Shown here piece by piece: positions 16,911 through 24,585 of a DNA stretch of 49,769 nt (its first letter is position 1; every line of letters begins with the position of its first letter). A program made the position numbers and the translations under genes. This stretch comes from Bacteroidales bacterium UBA1745 (lineage in GTDB: Bacteria; Bacteroidota; Bacteroidia; Bacteroidales; UBA932): contig DCHT01000051.1 of assembly GCA_002314885.1 (NCBI GenBank), positions 1 through 49,769 of the forward strand, read 5' to 3'. The notes beneath the pieces were generated by a model that made no database searches, had not been told where the DNA came from, and saw only the letters and a list, made by a program, of their open reading frames with translations.

Positions 16911-19900
16911 TTATATTCTGTTAACTGTTATTCTGATTGTGCCGTCGTTCCACTCGACCTCTGCGCCGTTGGCTGCCTCTTCGCTGAAGACGACAGACTT
17001 TGCGAGAGTCTGAGTGCCGATGTAGGCTGCGTGCTCAGAGAGAGATGCCTGAATCTCTTCAGATGCTGCACCCTCTGCCCAAATTGCCACATTGATGCGG
17101 TCGACCACGTCGAAGCCGCTGTCCTTGCGGAGGTTCTGGATACGGTTCACGAGCTCGCGGGCAGTGCCCTCGCGGATGAGTTCCGGAGTGAGGGTCACGT
17201 CGAGAGCCACTGTGAGAGGGCCTTCTGTCGCAACGAGCCATCCTGGCATATCCTCGGATGAGATCTCATAGTCGCCTGCCTTGAGGACCACGTCGCCTGA
17301 AGGAAGGTTCAGGGTGTAGCCTTCCGGAGCCTGCTCTATGCCTGCAATCTGCTCCTGGGAGAGAGTGCCGAACGCTCCGGCGATCTCCTTCATCTGCTTG
17401 CCGTAGATCTTGCCGAGAGTCTTGAAGTTAGGCTTGATCTTCTTGGTGATGATGCCCACGGTGTCGTGGATGAACTCTGCGTCCTTCACGTTGACCTCGG
17501 TCAGGATGATGCCCTTCACGAGTTCGAACTGATCCTTAACCTTGTCGCTGAGGACTGGGATGACGAGTCTTGAGAGAGGCTTGCGGACATTGATGCCGAC
17601 CTTCTTGCGGAGGGCGAGCACCATTGAAGATGACTTCTGCGCGAGCACCATTCTCTCCTCGAGGTCCCTGTCGATGAGGCTCTCGTCGCATACAGGCATT
17701 GCCTGGTAGTGGACTGAGTCTGCCTCAGGAACGAGGTCGAGGTAGAGACGCTCTGAATAGAACGGAGCGATAGGAGCGGAGAGCAGAGCCACGTCCTTGA
17801 GCACCTCATAGAGGGTCTGGTAGGCTGCGAGCTTGTCCTCTGCCACACCGGCACCCCAGAGACGCTTCTTGTTCAGACGGATGTACCAGTTGCTGAGGTC
17901 ATCGCCCACGAAGTCCTGGATGAGACGGCCTGCGAGGGTCACGTCGTAGTCCTCGTATGCAGCCACAACGCCCTTCACGAGGGAATTGAGGCGGCTTATG
18001 ATCCACTTGTCGAACTCGCTGCGGCTTGCGTATGGAACGAGAGGGGCAGACGGGTCGAACTTGTCGATGTTTGCGTAGAGGGCGAACATCGAGTAGGAGT
18101 TATAGAGGGTTCCGAAGAACTTGCGGCGTACTTCCTCGACGCCGGTAGTGTCGAACTTGAGGTTATCCCAAGGCTGGGCATTGGTGAGCATATACCAGCG
18201 GAGGGCATCTGCGCCATAGGTGTCGAGAGCCTGGAACGGATCCACGGCATTGCCAAGGCGCTTGCTCATCTTGTCGCCCTTCTTGTCGAGGACGAGACCG
18301 TTGGAGATCACGCGCTTGAAGGCAGGAGTGCCGCTGATCATAGTGTGGATTGCGTGGAGAGTGTAGAACCAGCCACGGGTCTGGTCAACGCCCTCGGCGA
18401 TGAAGTCCGCAGTGCAGCCGAACCTAGGGTTCTCGATGCCGCGGAGACCTTCCTGAGCGTAAGGCATTGCGCCTGAGTCAAACCACACGTCGATGAGGTC
18501 CTTCTCGCGTATCATCTTCTTACCGGAGGCAGATACGAGGTAGATCTCGTCTGCGTATGGGCGATGGAGGTCGATCCTGTCGTAGTTCTCCTTGCTCATA
18601 TCCTCAGGGTCGAAGCCCTTCTCGCGCATAGGGTTTGATGCCATATAACCAGCTGCAACGGCTGCGTCGATCTCGTTGAAGAGCTCCTTCACGCTGCCAA
18701 TGCACTTCTCTTCCTTGCCGTCCTCGGTGCGCCAGATCGGGAGCGGAGTGCCCCAGTAGCGGCTGCGGCTGAGGTTCCAGTCCTGGATGTTCTCGAGCCA
18801 CTTGCCGAAACGGCCGGTGCCTGTTGCCTCAGGCTTCCAGGTGATGGTGTCGTTGAGCTTCATCATCTCCTCGCGAACTGCAGTGGCCCTGATGAACCAG
18901 CTGTCGAGCGGATAGTAGAGGACAGGCTTGTCGGTCCTCCAGCAGTGAGGATAGGTATGGGTGTGCTTTTCTATGCGGAATGCCTGGCCCTTGGCCTTGA
19001 GCATCATACAGATGTCGATGTCGAGGGTAGGAGCGTCAGGGGCGAGGGTGGCGTCGTATGCGTTCTTCACATAGCGGCCAGCCCACTCTGCATAGTTGGC
19101 TTCGTTCACATATTTAGCGCGATAGTCGGCGTCCATATCCTCCAGACGGAAGAAGCGGCCCTGACGGTCGACCTGTGCGAAGAGGTCGCCGTTGGCGTCG
19201 GTGACCCAGATACCAGGTACGCCTGCCATCTTGGCCACCTTGGCGTCGTCTGCACCGAAGGTAGGGGCGATATGCACGATACCAGTACCGTCCTCGGTAG
19301 TCACATAGTCGCCGAGGATCACCTTGAAGGCACCGTCGGTCTCAGGTGAGAACCAAGGGATGAGCTGGTGGTACTGGATGCCTGCCAGGTCGCGGCCCTT
19401 GTATTCGCCCTCAAGCACACGGAAAGGCACCTTGCCATTGAACCAGTTGCCCACGAGGGCCTTGGCAACGACGTAGATGGCCTCTTCTCCGGTGTATGGA
19501 TTCTGGGACTGCACCCTCACGTAGTCGATGTTAGGACCTACGCAGAGGGCCGTGTTTGAAGGCAGGGTCCAAGGCGTGGTGGTCCAGGCGATGAAGAATA
19601 CAGGCAGAGTCTCGCATTCGAAGAGCTTCTGGGACTTCTCGTCCTTGATCACCTCGAACTGAGCGGCTGCGGTGGTATCCTTGACGTCGCGGTAGCAGCC
19701 CGGCTGGTTGAGCTCGTGGGAGCTCAGGCCGGTGCCGGCAGCTGGAGAATAAGGCTGGATGGTGAAGCCCTTGTAGAGGAGGCCCTTCTCATAGATCTTC
19801 TTGAGGAGATACCAGAGAGTCTCGATATAACGGTTGTCGTAGGTGATGTATGGATCATCCATATCCACCCAGTAACCGATGCGCTCAGTGAGGGACACCC

Positions 19901-20291
19901 ATTCCTTGGTGTACTTCATAACCTCCGTACGGCAGGCCTGGTTGTATTCCTCGACAGTGATCTTCTTGCCGATGTCCTCCTTGGTGATGCCAAGCTTCTT
20001 CTCCACACCGAGCTCAACTGGGAGACCGTGAGTGTCCCAGCCGGCACGGCGGTTCACCTTGTAACCGCTCTGGGTCTTGTAACGGCAGATGGAATCCTTG
20101 ATGGAACGGGCCATCACGTGGTGGATACCAGGCATACCGTTGGCTGAAGGAGGTCCCTCGAAGAAAATGAACTCAGGTGCGCCTTCCCTCACTTCGAGTG
20201 ACTTCTCGAATGCGTGGTTCTTTTTCCATCTCTCGAGGATCTCATTACCCACTGTAACGAGGTCAAGGCCCTTATACTCTTTGAATGTCAT
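16911..20291 (-). CDS. ileS: Isoleucyl-tRNA synthetase
   Basis: A 1126-residue class Ia synthetase that charges tRNA-Ile. The HIGH-type signature is PSANGMPGIHH (48-58) and the second signature is KMSKR (674-678). The editing (CP1) domain spans about 190-410, with WTTTPWTLPSNTA at 236-248. The C-terminal anticodon-binding part is complete. The KMSKR form and the variant HIGH resemble the eukaryote-like (IleS2) type, known for lower mupirocin sensitivity; I infer this from motifs only. It is first in the ileS-dksA-lspA operon with a good promoter at 20343-20374. Confidence 0.97.
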   Translation of the reverse strand: MTFKEYKGLDLVTVGNEILERWKKNHAFEKSLEVREGAPEFIFFEGPPSANGMPGIHHVMARSIKDSICRYKTQSGYKVNRRAGWDTHGLPVELGVEKKLGITKEDIGKKITVEEYNQACRTEVMKYTKEWVSLTERIGYWVDMDDPYITYDNRYIETLWYLLKKIYEKGLLYKGFTIQPYSPAAGTGLSSHELNQPGCYRDVKDTTAAAQFEVIKDEKSQKLFECETLPVFFIAWTTTPWTLPSNTALCVGPNIDYVRVQSQNPYTGEEAIYVVAKALVGNWFNGKVPFRVLEGEYKGRDLAGIQYHQLIPWFSPETDGAFKVILGDYVTTEDGTGIVHIAPTFGADDAKVAKMAGVPGIWVTDANGDLFAQVDRQGRFFRLEDMDADYRAKYVNEANYAEWAGRYVKNAYDATLAPDAPTLDIDICMMLKAKGQAFRIEKHTHTYPHCWRTDKPVLYYPLDSWFIRATAVREEMMKLNDTITWKPEATGTGRFGKWLENIQDWNLSRSRYWGTPLPIWRTEDGKEEKCIGSVKELFNEIDAAVAAGYMASNPMREKGFDPEDMSKENYDRIDLHRPYADEIYLVSASGKKMIREKDLIDVWFDSGAMPYAQEGLRGIENPRFGCTADFIAEGVDQTRGWFYTLHAIHTMISGTPAFKRVISNGLVLDKKGDKMSKRLGNAVDPFQALDTYGADALRWYMLTNAQPWDNLKFDTTGVEEVRRKFFGTLYNSYSMFALYANIDKFDPSAPLVPYASRSEFDKWIISRLNSLVKGVVAAYEDYDVTLAGRLIQDFVGDDLSNWYIRLNKKRLWGAGVAEDKLAAYQTLYEVLKDVALLSAPIAPFYSERLYLDLVPEADSVHYQAMPVCDESLIDRDLEERMVLAQKSSSMVLALRKKVGINVRKPLSRLVIPVLSDKVKDQFELVKGIILTEVNVKDAEFIHDTVGIITKKIKPNFKTLGKIYGKQMKEIAGAFGTLSQEQIAGIEQAPEGYTLNLPSGDVVLKAGDYEISSEDMPGWLVATEGPLTVALDVTLTPELIREGTARELVNRIQNLRKDSGFDVVDRINVAIWAEGAASEEIQASLSEHAAYIGTQTLAKSVVFSEEAANGAEVEWNDGTIRITVNRI

Positions 20292-20340
20292 AATTTTTAC
20301 CTAATTTTGCAGTCCCACAAGGGGTCTTTATTTTTAAGGC

Positions 20341-20374
20341 TGCAAATATAGATATTTGCATAAATACTAGCAAA
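20341..20374. promoter_or_regulatory. Divergent ileS/cvpA promoter with palindromic -7 region
   Basis: The centre is TGCAAATATAGATATTTGCA, 9-bp arms around AG. Minus strand: TATATTTG (20350-20343) with TTTG (20374-20371) 20 bases upstream gives a full Bacteroidetes promoter for ileS. Plus strand: GATATTTG (20351-20358) is one mismatch from consensus and lies 22 bases before cvpA. The -7 boxes abut, so polymerase could probably use only one direction at a time. Confidence 0.7.
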
Positions 20375-20380
20375 TTTTTA

Positions 20381-20887
20381 ATGGCAACTCTCGATATCGC
20401 AATACTCGTCTGCCTGGGCATTTCCCTGGGCGTCGGAATATGGAAAGGACTGATTTCGCAGCTCGTCGCAGTGGTGGCGCTGCTCGGCAGTGCGTGGGCC
20501 GCAATGAAGTTCAGCGAGGCGCTCGCAGGCTGGCTGGGAGGCTTCCTGAGCGACCTCACCCCTGTCGTCCTGAAGGTCATCGCATTCATCCTGATCTTCG
20601 TCTGCGTGACCCTGATCATAGGAATCCTCGGCAGGATACTCGAGAAATGCATCAAGCTGGTTATGCTGGGATGGGTCAACAGGCTTCTCGGAGCCGTAAT
20701 CGCAGTCTGCGTGTGCCTGCTCATCCTCGGCCTTGTCAGCGTTCTCTTCGACACCATCTACTCGCAGTACGCCCTCGTCAACGAGAAGACCGAAATTCCG
20801 GCCTTCATCTCGTCGTCGATGCTCTACGAGCCAATTCACAAATTCGGATCCTGGGTATTCCCTTACCTGAGCAAACTGTCCGTCTGA
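20381..20887 (+). CDS. CvpA-family membrane protein
   Basis: A 168-residue integral membrane protein with four predicted helices and the CvpA opening (LDIAILVCLGISLGVGIWKG). CvpA was named for colicin V production in E. coli; homologues affect envelope homeostasis, and the biochemical role is not settled. It is followed after one base by tsaB, so the two are probably co-transcribed from the divergent promoter upstream. Confidence 0.85.
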   Translation: MATLDIAILVCLGISLGVGIWKGLISQLVAVVALLGSAWAAMKFSEALAGWLGGFLSDLTPVVLKVIAFILIFVCVTLIIGILGRILEKCIKLVMLGWVNRLLGAVIAVCVCLLILGLVSVLFDTIYSQYALVNEKTEIPAFISSSMLYEPIHKFGSWVFPYLSKLSV

Positions 20888-20888
20888 T

Positions 20889-21578
20889 ATGGAAAGAATA
20901 ATCCTTCTTGAGACCTCCACCGCCCTCTGCTCCGCAGCACTCGTCGAGGACGGAAAGATCACAGCATACAAAGAGAGCACCGAGCCACGCGCCCACGCCT
21001 CCCTCACCGCCGTTTTCGTCGATGAGATGCTCAGGGAAAAAGGCCTCCGCATCCAGGACTGCGACGCCGTCTGCGTCAGCCTCGGACCGGGCTCATATAC
21101 AGGTCTCAGAGTGGGTGTCTCAACGGCCAAGGGACTCTGCTTCGGAGCGGGCATTCCGCTGCTCGCAGCGGGCACCCTGGACACCCTTGTCCACCAGGCC
21201 ATCGACGAGGGTCTCGTACCCGAAGGATGCACCCATATCATACCTATGGTGGACGCCCGCAGAATGGAGGTCTACACTGCAGTCTTTTCCGCTGATGGTC
21301 AGCAACTTACAGAGACGGAACCAAAGATCGTGGACGAGACTTCATTCGCTGATTACACAGCCTCCGGAAAGGTACTTTTCATAGGCGACGGAGCCGGAAA
21401 ATGCGAGGGTGTCATAGGCGGAAATTCAGTCTTCGTACAGTGCTGTCCGAAGGCCTCAGGAATGCTGAAGCCAGCCCTTGTGGAGCTGGCTTCGAAACAC
21501 TTCCAGGACGTTGCGTACCTGGAGCCATTCTATCTTAAGGAGTTCGTTGCTACCGTCAGCAAGAAGAACCTTTTCTAA
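20889..21578 (+). CDS. tsaB: tRNA threonylcarbamoyladenosine protein TsaB
   Basis: A 229-residue protein of the ASKHA fold. It supports TsaD in making the t6A modification at position 37 of tRNAs reading ANN codons. Diagnostic segments are LLETSTALCSAAL at the N-terminus and SLGPGSYTGLRVGVSTAKGL (64-83). The catalytic partner tsaD and tsaC/tsaE are not in this window. It starts one base after the cvpA stop and converges on the next minus-strand gene with two bases between the stops. Confidence 0.95.
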   Translation: MERIILLETSTALCSAALVEDGKITAYKESTEPRAHASLTAVFVDEMLREKGLRIQDCDAVCVSLGPGSYTGLRVGVSTAKGLCFGAGIPLLAAGTLDTLVHQAIDEGLVPEGCTHIIPMVDARRMEVYTAVFSADGQQLTETEPKIVDETSFADYTASGKVLFIGDGAGKCEGVIGGNSVFVQCCPKASGMLKPALVELASKHFQDVAYLEPFYLKEFVATVSKKNLF

Positions 21579-21580
21579 GA

Positions 21581-22717
21581 CTATTTGAGAAGCGAATCGA
21601 GGAGATTCACAAGACCCTGGACGTCGGTAACTTTAGTGCCGACGAGTTCGCCGTCTGAGATGAGGAAAGTCGTCGGAATCTGAGTCACGTTGTAGAGCGA
21701 TGCAACTCGGGAATTGCCGGCTGCGATGTCACACACATTGATCCAAGGCAGGTTCTGGCTCTTGACAGTAGAAGCCCAGCCGGACTTGTCGGCATCAAGG
21801 GCGACCTGATAGATTTCCAGTCCCTTCGGATAATACTTCTGATAAATAGGCTTGAGGACTTCGAGGTTAAAGCGCCTCTGCTCAGGCACGGCGTTGGTCC
21901 AGAAATGGAGCATCACGACCTTTGCCTGCACGTCGCTGAGCCTCTGCTTCTCCGCCTTGATGTCAGGGAGCACGATGTCTGGGAAGCCCACAGGGTTCGC
22001 ATTCGAGAGCTGGGTGACGATGGAGAGCTGGCTCATCCTCCTGTCGGCCTCGGCACGGAGTGCCTTCACATAGCGCGAGTCAGGATAGCAGGTCTCGAGG
22101 GAGTCACACACATTCTTGAAGTGGATGGCGTCGGTATCCTGGGCAAACACCGGAAGGCTTCCGGCCTTCTGATAGAACACAGGAATGACAGCCATAGAGT
22201 GGGAATTCTCCATAAGGAAACGCACGCGGCTGCGATAATACTGGATATAGGTCTGAGTCATCTCCTTGGAAAGGATGATGAGGCTGTCCGGATTGGCGTC
22301 GATGCGGTCTGATATGTCCATCATCTCGTTGCTGAAAGCCCTGTAGTCCTTCTCAGCCTGGGAATGGAGCTCCACGGTCTCAGTGCCCTTTGCCTCGAAG
22401 TTTCCGAGGGTATCGGCCACCACGCTCACACGGTCGCCGGCATCTACGATCACGGAAGCGATCTTCACGCCTGCGCGATTGAGGTAGAAGAACTCAGGAT
22501 TGCCCTTGGTCACGTCCACCTTGCAGGAGAAGCGGCCACGGCCGTCAGTCTTGATGGTGTCAACTGCCTGAAGCTTGTTGGCGTCGAGGAGATTGACGAT
22601 GATTTCAGAATCAGGGGCGTCGGTGACGACGCCGGAAATCTTCGCCTTGTCACAGGCTGAAATCAGAAGGGCTGAACTGGCTGCAACAAGCAGCACCTTT
22701 ATGAAATTACGATTCAT
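21581..22717 (-). CDS. Thioredoxin-fold lipoprotein with DUF4369-like domain, no CxxC
   Basis: A 378-residue lipoprotein (Cys22). The N-terminal part (about 25-120) resembles DUF4369, which commonly precedes TlpA-like domains in Bacteroidetes. The C-terminal part (about 240-378) is thioredoxin-like, with HFW at 271-273 and the cis-proline loop IPTTF (Pro348). At the active-site position the expected CxxC is V-P-E-Q (277-280), so it cannot do dithiol chemistry in the usual way. It may be a binding or chaperone-like relative. It is the last gene of greA-HIT-this gene, 3 bases after the HIT stop. Confidence 0.8.
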   Translation of the reverse strand: MNRNFIKVLLVAASSALLISACDKAKISGVVTDAPDSEIIVNLLDANKLQAVDTIKTDGRGRFSCKVDVTKGNPEFFYLNRAGVKIASVIVDAGDRVSVVADTLGNFEAKGTETVELHSQAEKDYRAFSNEMMDISDRIDANPDSLIILSKEMTQTYIQYYRSRVRFLMENSHSMAVIPVFYQKAGSLPVFAQDTDAIHFKNVCDSLETCYPDSRYVKALRAEADRRMSQLSIVTQLSNANPVGFPDIVLPDIKAEKQRLSDVQAKVVMLHFWTNAVPEQRRFNLEVLKPIYQKYYPKGLEIYQVALDADKSGWASTVKSQNLPWINVCDIAAGNSRVASLYNVTQIPTTFLISDGELVGTKVTDVQGLVNLLDSLLK

Positions 22718-22720
22718 TTC

Positions 22721-23128
22721 TTACTTGATTTTCTCGAATTCTGCATTGATGGATGCTGCAATCTGTGCAAAGCGCTCAGGCTGGAGCTCAAGCTTCTTCT
22801 TGCGGAAGTCCATATCGCCCTCGGTGTTGAGAGGCACGAGGTGGATATGCACGTGAGGAACTTCCATACCGAGTACGGCAACGCCCACCCTCTTGCAAGG
22901 GATAGCCGCCTTGATGGCCTCAGCAACCTTCTTTGCAAAGGCGCAGAGACCCTCGTAGGTCTTGTCGTCCAGATCGAAGATATAATCCTTCTCCACCTTT
23001 CTCGGAATCACGAGAGTGTGACCCTCAGCGAGAGGTGAGATGTCGAGGAAAGCGTAGTAATCCTCGCTTTCTGCGACCTTATAGGACGGGATTTCACCCG
23101 CAGCTATCCTTGTGAAGATTGTTGCCAT
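22721..23128 (-). CDS. HIT-family nucleotide hydrolase
   Basis: A 135-residue histidine-triad protein. The triad HVHIHLVP (His92, His94, His96) is intact; these enzymes hydrolyse or transfer nucleoside monophosphates, for example adenosine phosphoramidates. The chosen ATG lies one base after the greA stop. A longer reading to 23197 would overlap greA by 68 bases and add non-family residues, so it is rejected. The exact substrate is not readable from sequence. Confidence 0.93.
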   Translation of the reverse strand: MATIFTRIAAGEIPSYKVAESEDYYAFLDISPLAEGHTLVIPRKVEKDYIFDLDDKTYEGLCAFAKKVAEAIKAAIPCKRVGVAVLGMEVPHVHIHLVPLNTEGDMDFRKKKLELQPERFAQIAASINAEFEKIK

Positions 23129-23129
23129 A

Positions 23130-23597
23130 TTAAAGGGAAATGTCGAGAATCTCAAACTTGATGACGCCTGAAGGAACCTTGGCCTCAACCACGTCACCCT
23201 TCACGTGACCCATAAGAGCCTTGGCGATAGGAGTGGTAGCAGCGAGCTTGCCGGCTGCGAAGTCGGCCTCGCTCTCACCCACGAGGGTGAATTCCATAAT
23301 CCTGTTGGCGTTGATGTTCTTCACCTTCACCTTGGTAAGCATCTGAACGCTGTCGGTGCTGATCTTGCTCTCATCGATGATGCGGGCGTTGGCAACACGG
23401 TCCTTGAGGAAGACGATGCGGCTCTCAAGCTTGCCCTGCTCTTCCCTGGCGGACTCGTATTCAGCATTCTCGGAAAGGTCGCCCTTGTCCCTGGCCTCAG
23501 CGATTGCAGCCGAGATGATAGGACGCTGAGCAAGTGCGTCAGCGAGCTCCTTCTTGAGTTTATCATACCCTTCGCGGGTTACATAATGGATATCCAT
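23130..23597 (-). CDS. greA: Transcription elongation factor GreA
   Basis: A 155-residue factor that enters the RNA polymerase secondary channel and stimulates cleavage of backtracked RNA. The N-terminal coiled coil has the acidic-tip block GDLSENAEY, and the C-terminal FKBP-like domain carries VVEAKVPSGVIKFEI. It heads a tight operon with the HIT protein (1-base gap) and the thioredoxin-fold lipoprotein. Its leader holds a -7 box followed by a hairpin and T-tract (see separate entries), suggesting control by early termination. Confidence 0.97.
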   Translation of the reverse strand: MDIHYVTREGYDKLKKELADALAQRPIISAAIAEARDKGDLSENAEYESAREEQGKLESRIVFLKDRVANARIIDESKISTDSVQMLTKVKVKNINANRIMEFTLVGESEADFAAGKLAATTPIAKALMGHVKGDVVEAKVPSGVIKFEILDISL

Positions 23598-23620
23598 ATA
23601 TTTCAGTGTATTAAAAAATC

Positions 23621-23655
23621 AAAAAAAATAAGGAGCCCTGCACCTTGCAGGACCC
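23621..23655 (-). terminator. Hairpin plus T8 between ribF and greA
   Basis: On the minus strand a 10-bp stem (23655-23646 with 23642-23633, including two wobbles) closes a 3-base loop; four bases later comes T8 (23628-23621) and then more Ts. This is a good intrinsic terminator. It may end the ribF transcript (stop at 23707) or act as an attenuator in the greA leader, since a -7 box lies just upstream of it. Confidence 0.65.
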
Positions 23656-23666
23656 ACGGTTCAATG

Positions 23667-23674
23667 CAAATATA
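23667..23674 (-). promoter_or_regulatory. -7 box upstream of the greA leader hairpin
   Basis: TATATTTG on the minus strand is a perfect TAnnTTTG. The start of transcription would fall near 23660, giving a leader of about 60 bases that begins right at the terminator-like hairpin. No good -33 element was found; the closest is CTTG about 16 bases upstream. Confidence 0.5.
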
Positions 23675-23706
23675 CGAAATTTTCTATTGACAAGCGAAAA
23701 TTTCAA

Positions 23707-24585
23707 CTAAATCATTGACAAACAGTCACGTTTGTCTATGGTCAGTTGATCCTTCAGGGCATCCAGTCCGGTATATTTACGCTCGTCACGTATCTTTCTT
23801 ACGAAGGACAGCCTGATATCCAGGCCATATATATCCTCGTCGAAGTCGAATATGTTAGTCTCGATGGTACGGCTGCTGCCGCCCACGGTAGGGCGCACGC
23901 CTATATTGCACATACCATAGTAATTGTGGCCGAGCACCCTGACCTCCACGAGATAGACGCCGTTGCCGGGAACCATCTTGAGAGGGTCGTAGAGATGGAT
24001 GTTGGCCGTCGGGAAGCCGATGGTGCGGCCCAGCTGATTGCCGGCGACCACTACCCCACGGAGGCGGTAGAGGCTTCCAAGCATCTCACCCGCAGCATCC
24101 ACGCGGCCCTGTTCGAGGGCGGCGCGTATCCTGGTTGAGGAGACGGCGCTGGCGGCACTGTCCGTCACCGCATCGCAGCGAATGACGTCGAGACCGAGGC
24201 GGGAGGCCGTCTGGGCAGCCTGGTCCGGGCTGCAGCAGTCCGAGCCTATGCGGTTGTCATAGCCAAGGAGGACGGCAGAGCCGCCGAAACGTCCCTTCAC
24301 CACGTCGCGCAGATACTGCTCACAGCTGAGGGAACTGAACTCCCTGGAGAAATCCAGCACCTCGACGCGATCCACGCCGAGGGACTGGATGATTTCCTTC
24401 TTTTCTTCAAGGGATGTGAGGAGCCTGAGGGTCCTGGCGTCCTTCTGCAGTACGGTACGGGGATGCGGCCAGAAAGTGATGACCATACTTTCCTCGCCCC
24501 GGGCCCTTGCTTCCTTCACAAGTTGTCCGAGCACCTGGCGGTGTCCGACGTGGACACCGTCAAAGAAGCCGGTTGCTATAACCAT
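23707..24585 (-). CDS. ribF: Bifunctional riboflavin kinase / FAD synthetase
   Basis: A 292-residue enzyme making FMN and then FAD. The N-terminal adenylyltransferase domain has GFFDGVHVGH (6-15) and SSTRIR (149-154). The C-terminal kinase domain has GRTIGFPTANI (186-196) and GVRPTVGG. The protein begins almost at the first strand of the FAD-synthetase domain, so it lacks the roughly 15-20 leading residues seen in many homologues. Its start lies inside the 3' end of the glycogen synthase-phosphorylase gene (10-base overlap), so it is probably translated by coupling to that gene. Confidence 0.95.
   Translation of the reverse strand: MVIATGFFDGVHVGHRQVLGQLVKEARARGEESMVITFWPHPRTVLQKDARTLRLLTSLEEKKEIIQSLGVDRVEVLDFSREFSSLSCEQYLRDVVKGRFGGSAVLLGYDNRIGSDCCSPDQAAQTASRLGLDVIRCDAVTDSAASAVSSTRIRAALEQGRVDAAGEMLGSLYRLRGVVVAGNQLGRTIGFPTANIHLYDPLKMVPGNGVYLVEVRVLGHNYYGMCNIGVRPTVGGSSRTIETNIFDFDEDIYGLDIRLSFVRKIRDERKYTGLDALKDQLTIDKRDCLSMI

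Noticed and set aside
20292..20340. T-box or other riboswitch before ileS
   Set aside because: The leader is only about 45 bases with no stable stem and no T-box sequence; T-boxes are essentially absent from this phylum.
23129..23197. Longer HIT protein start at 23197
   Set aside because: It overlaps the 3' end of greA by 68 bases and adds residues not found in the family.
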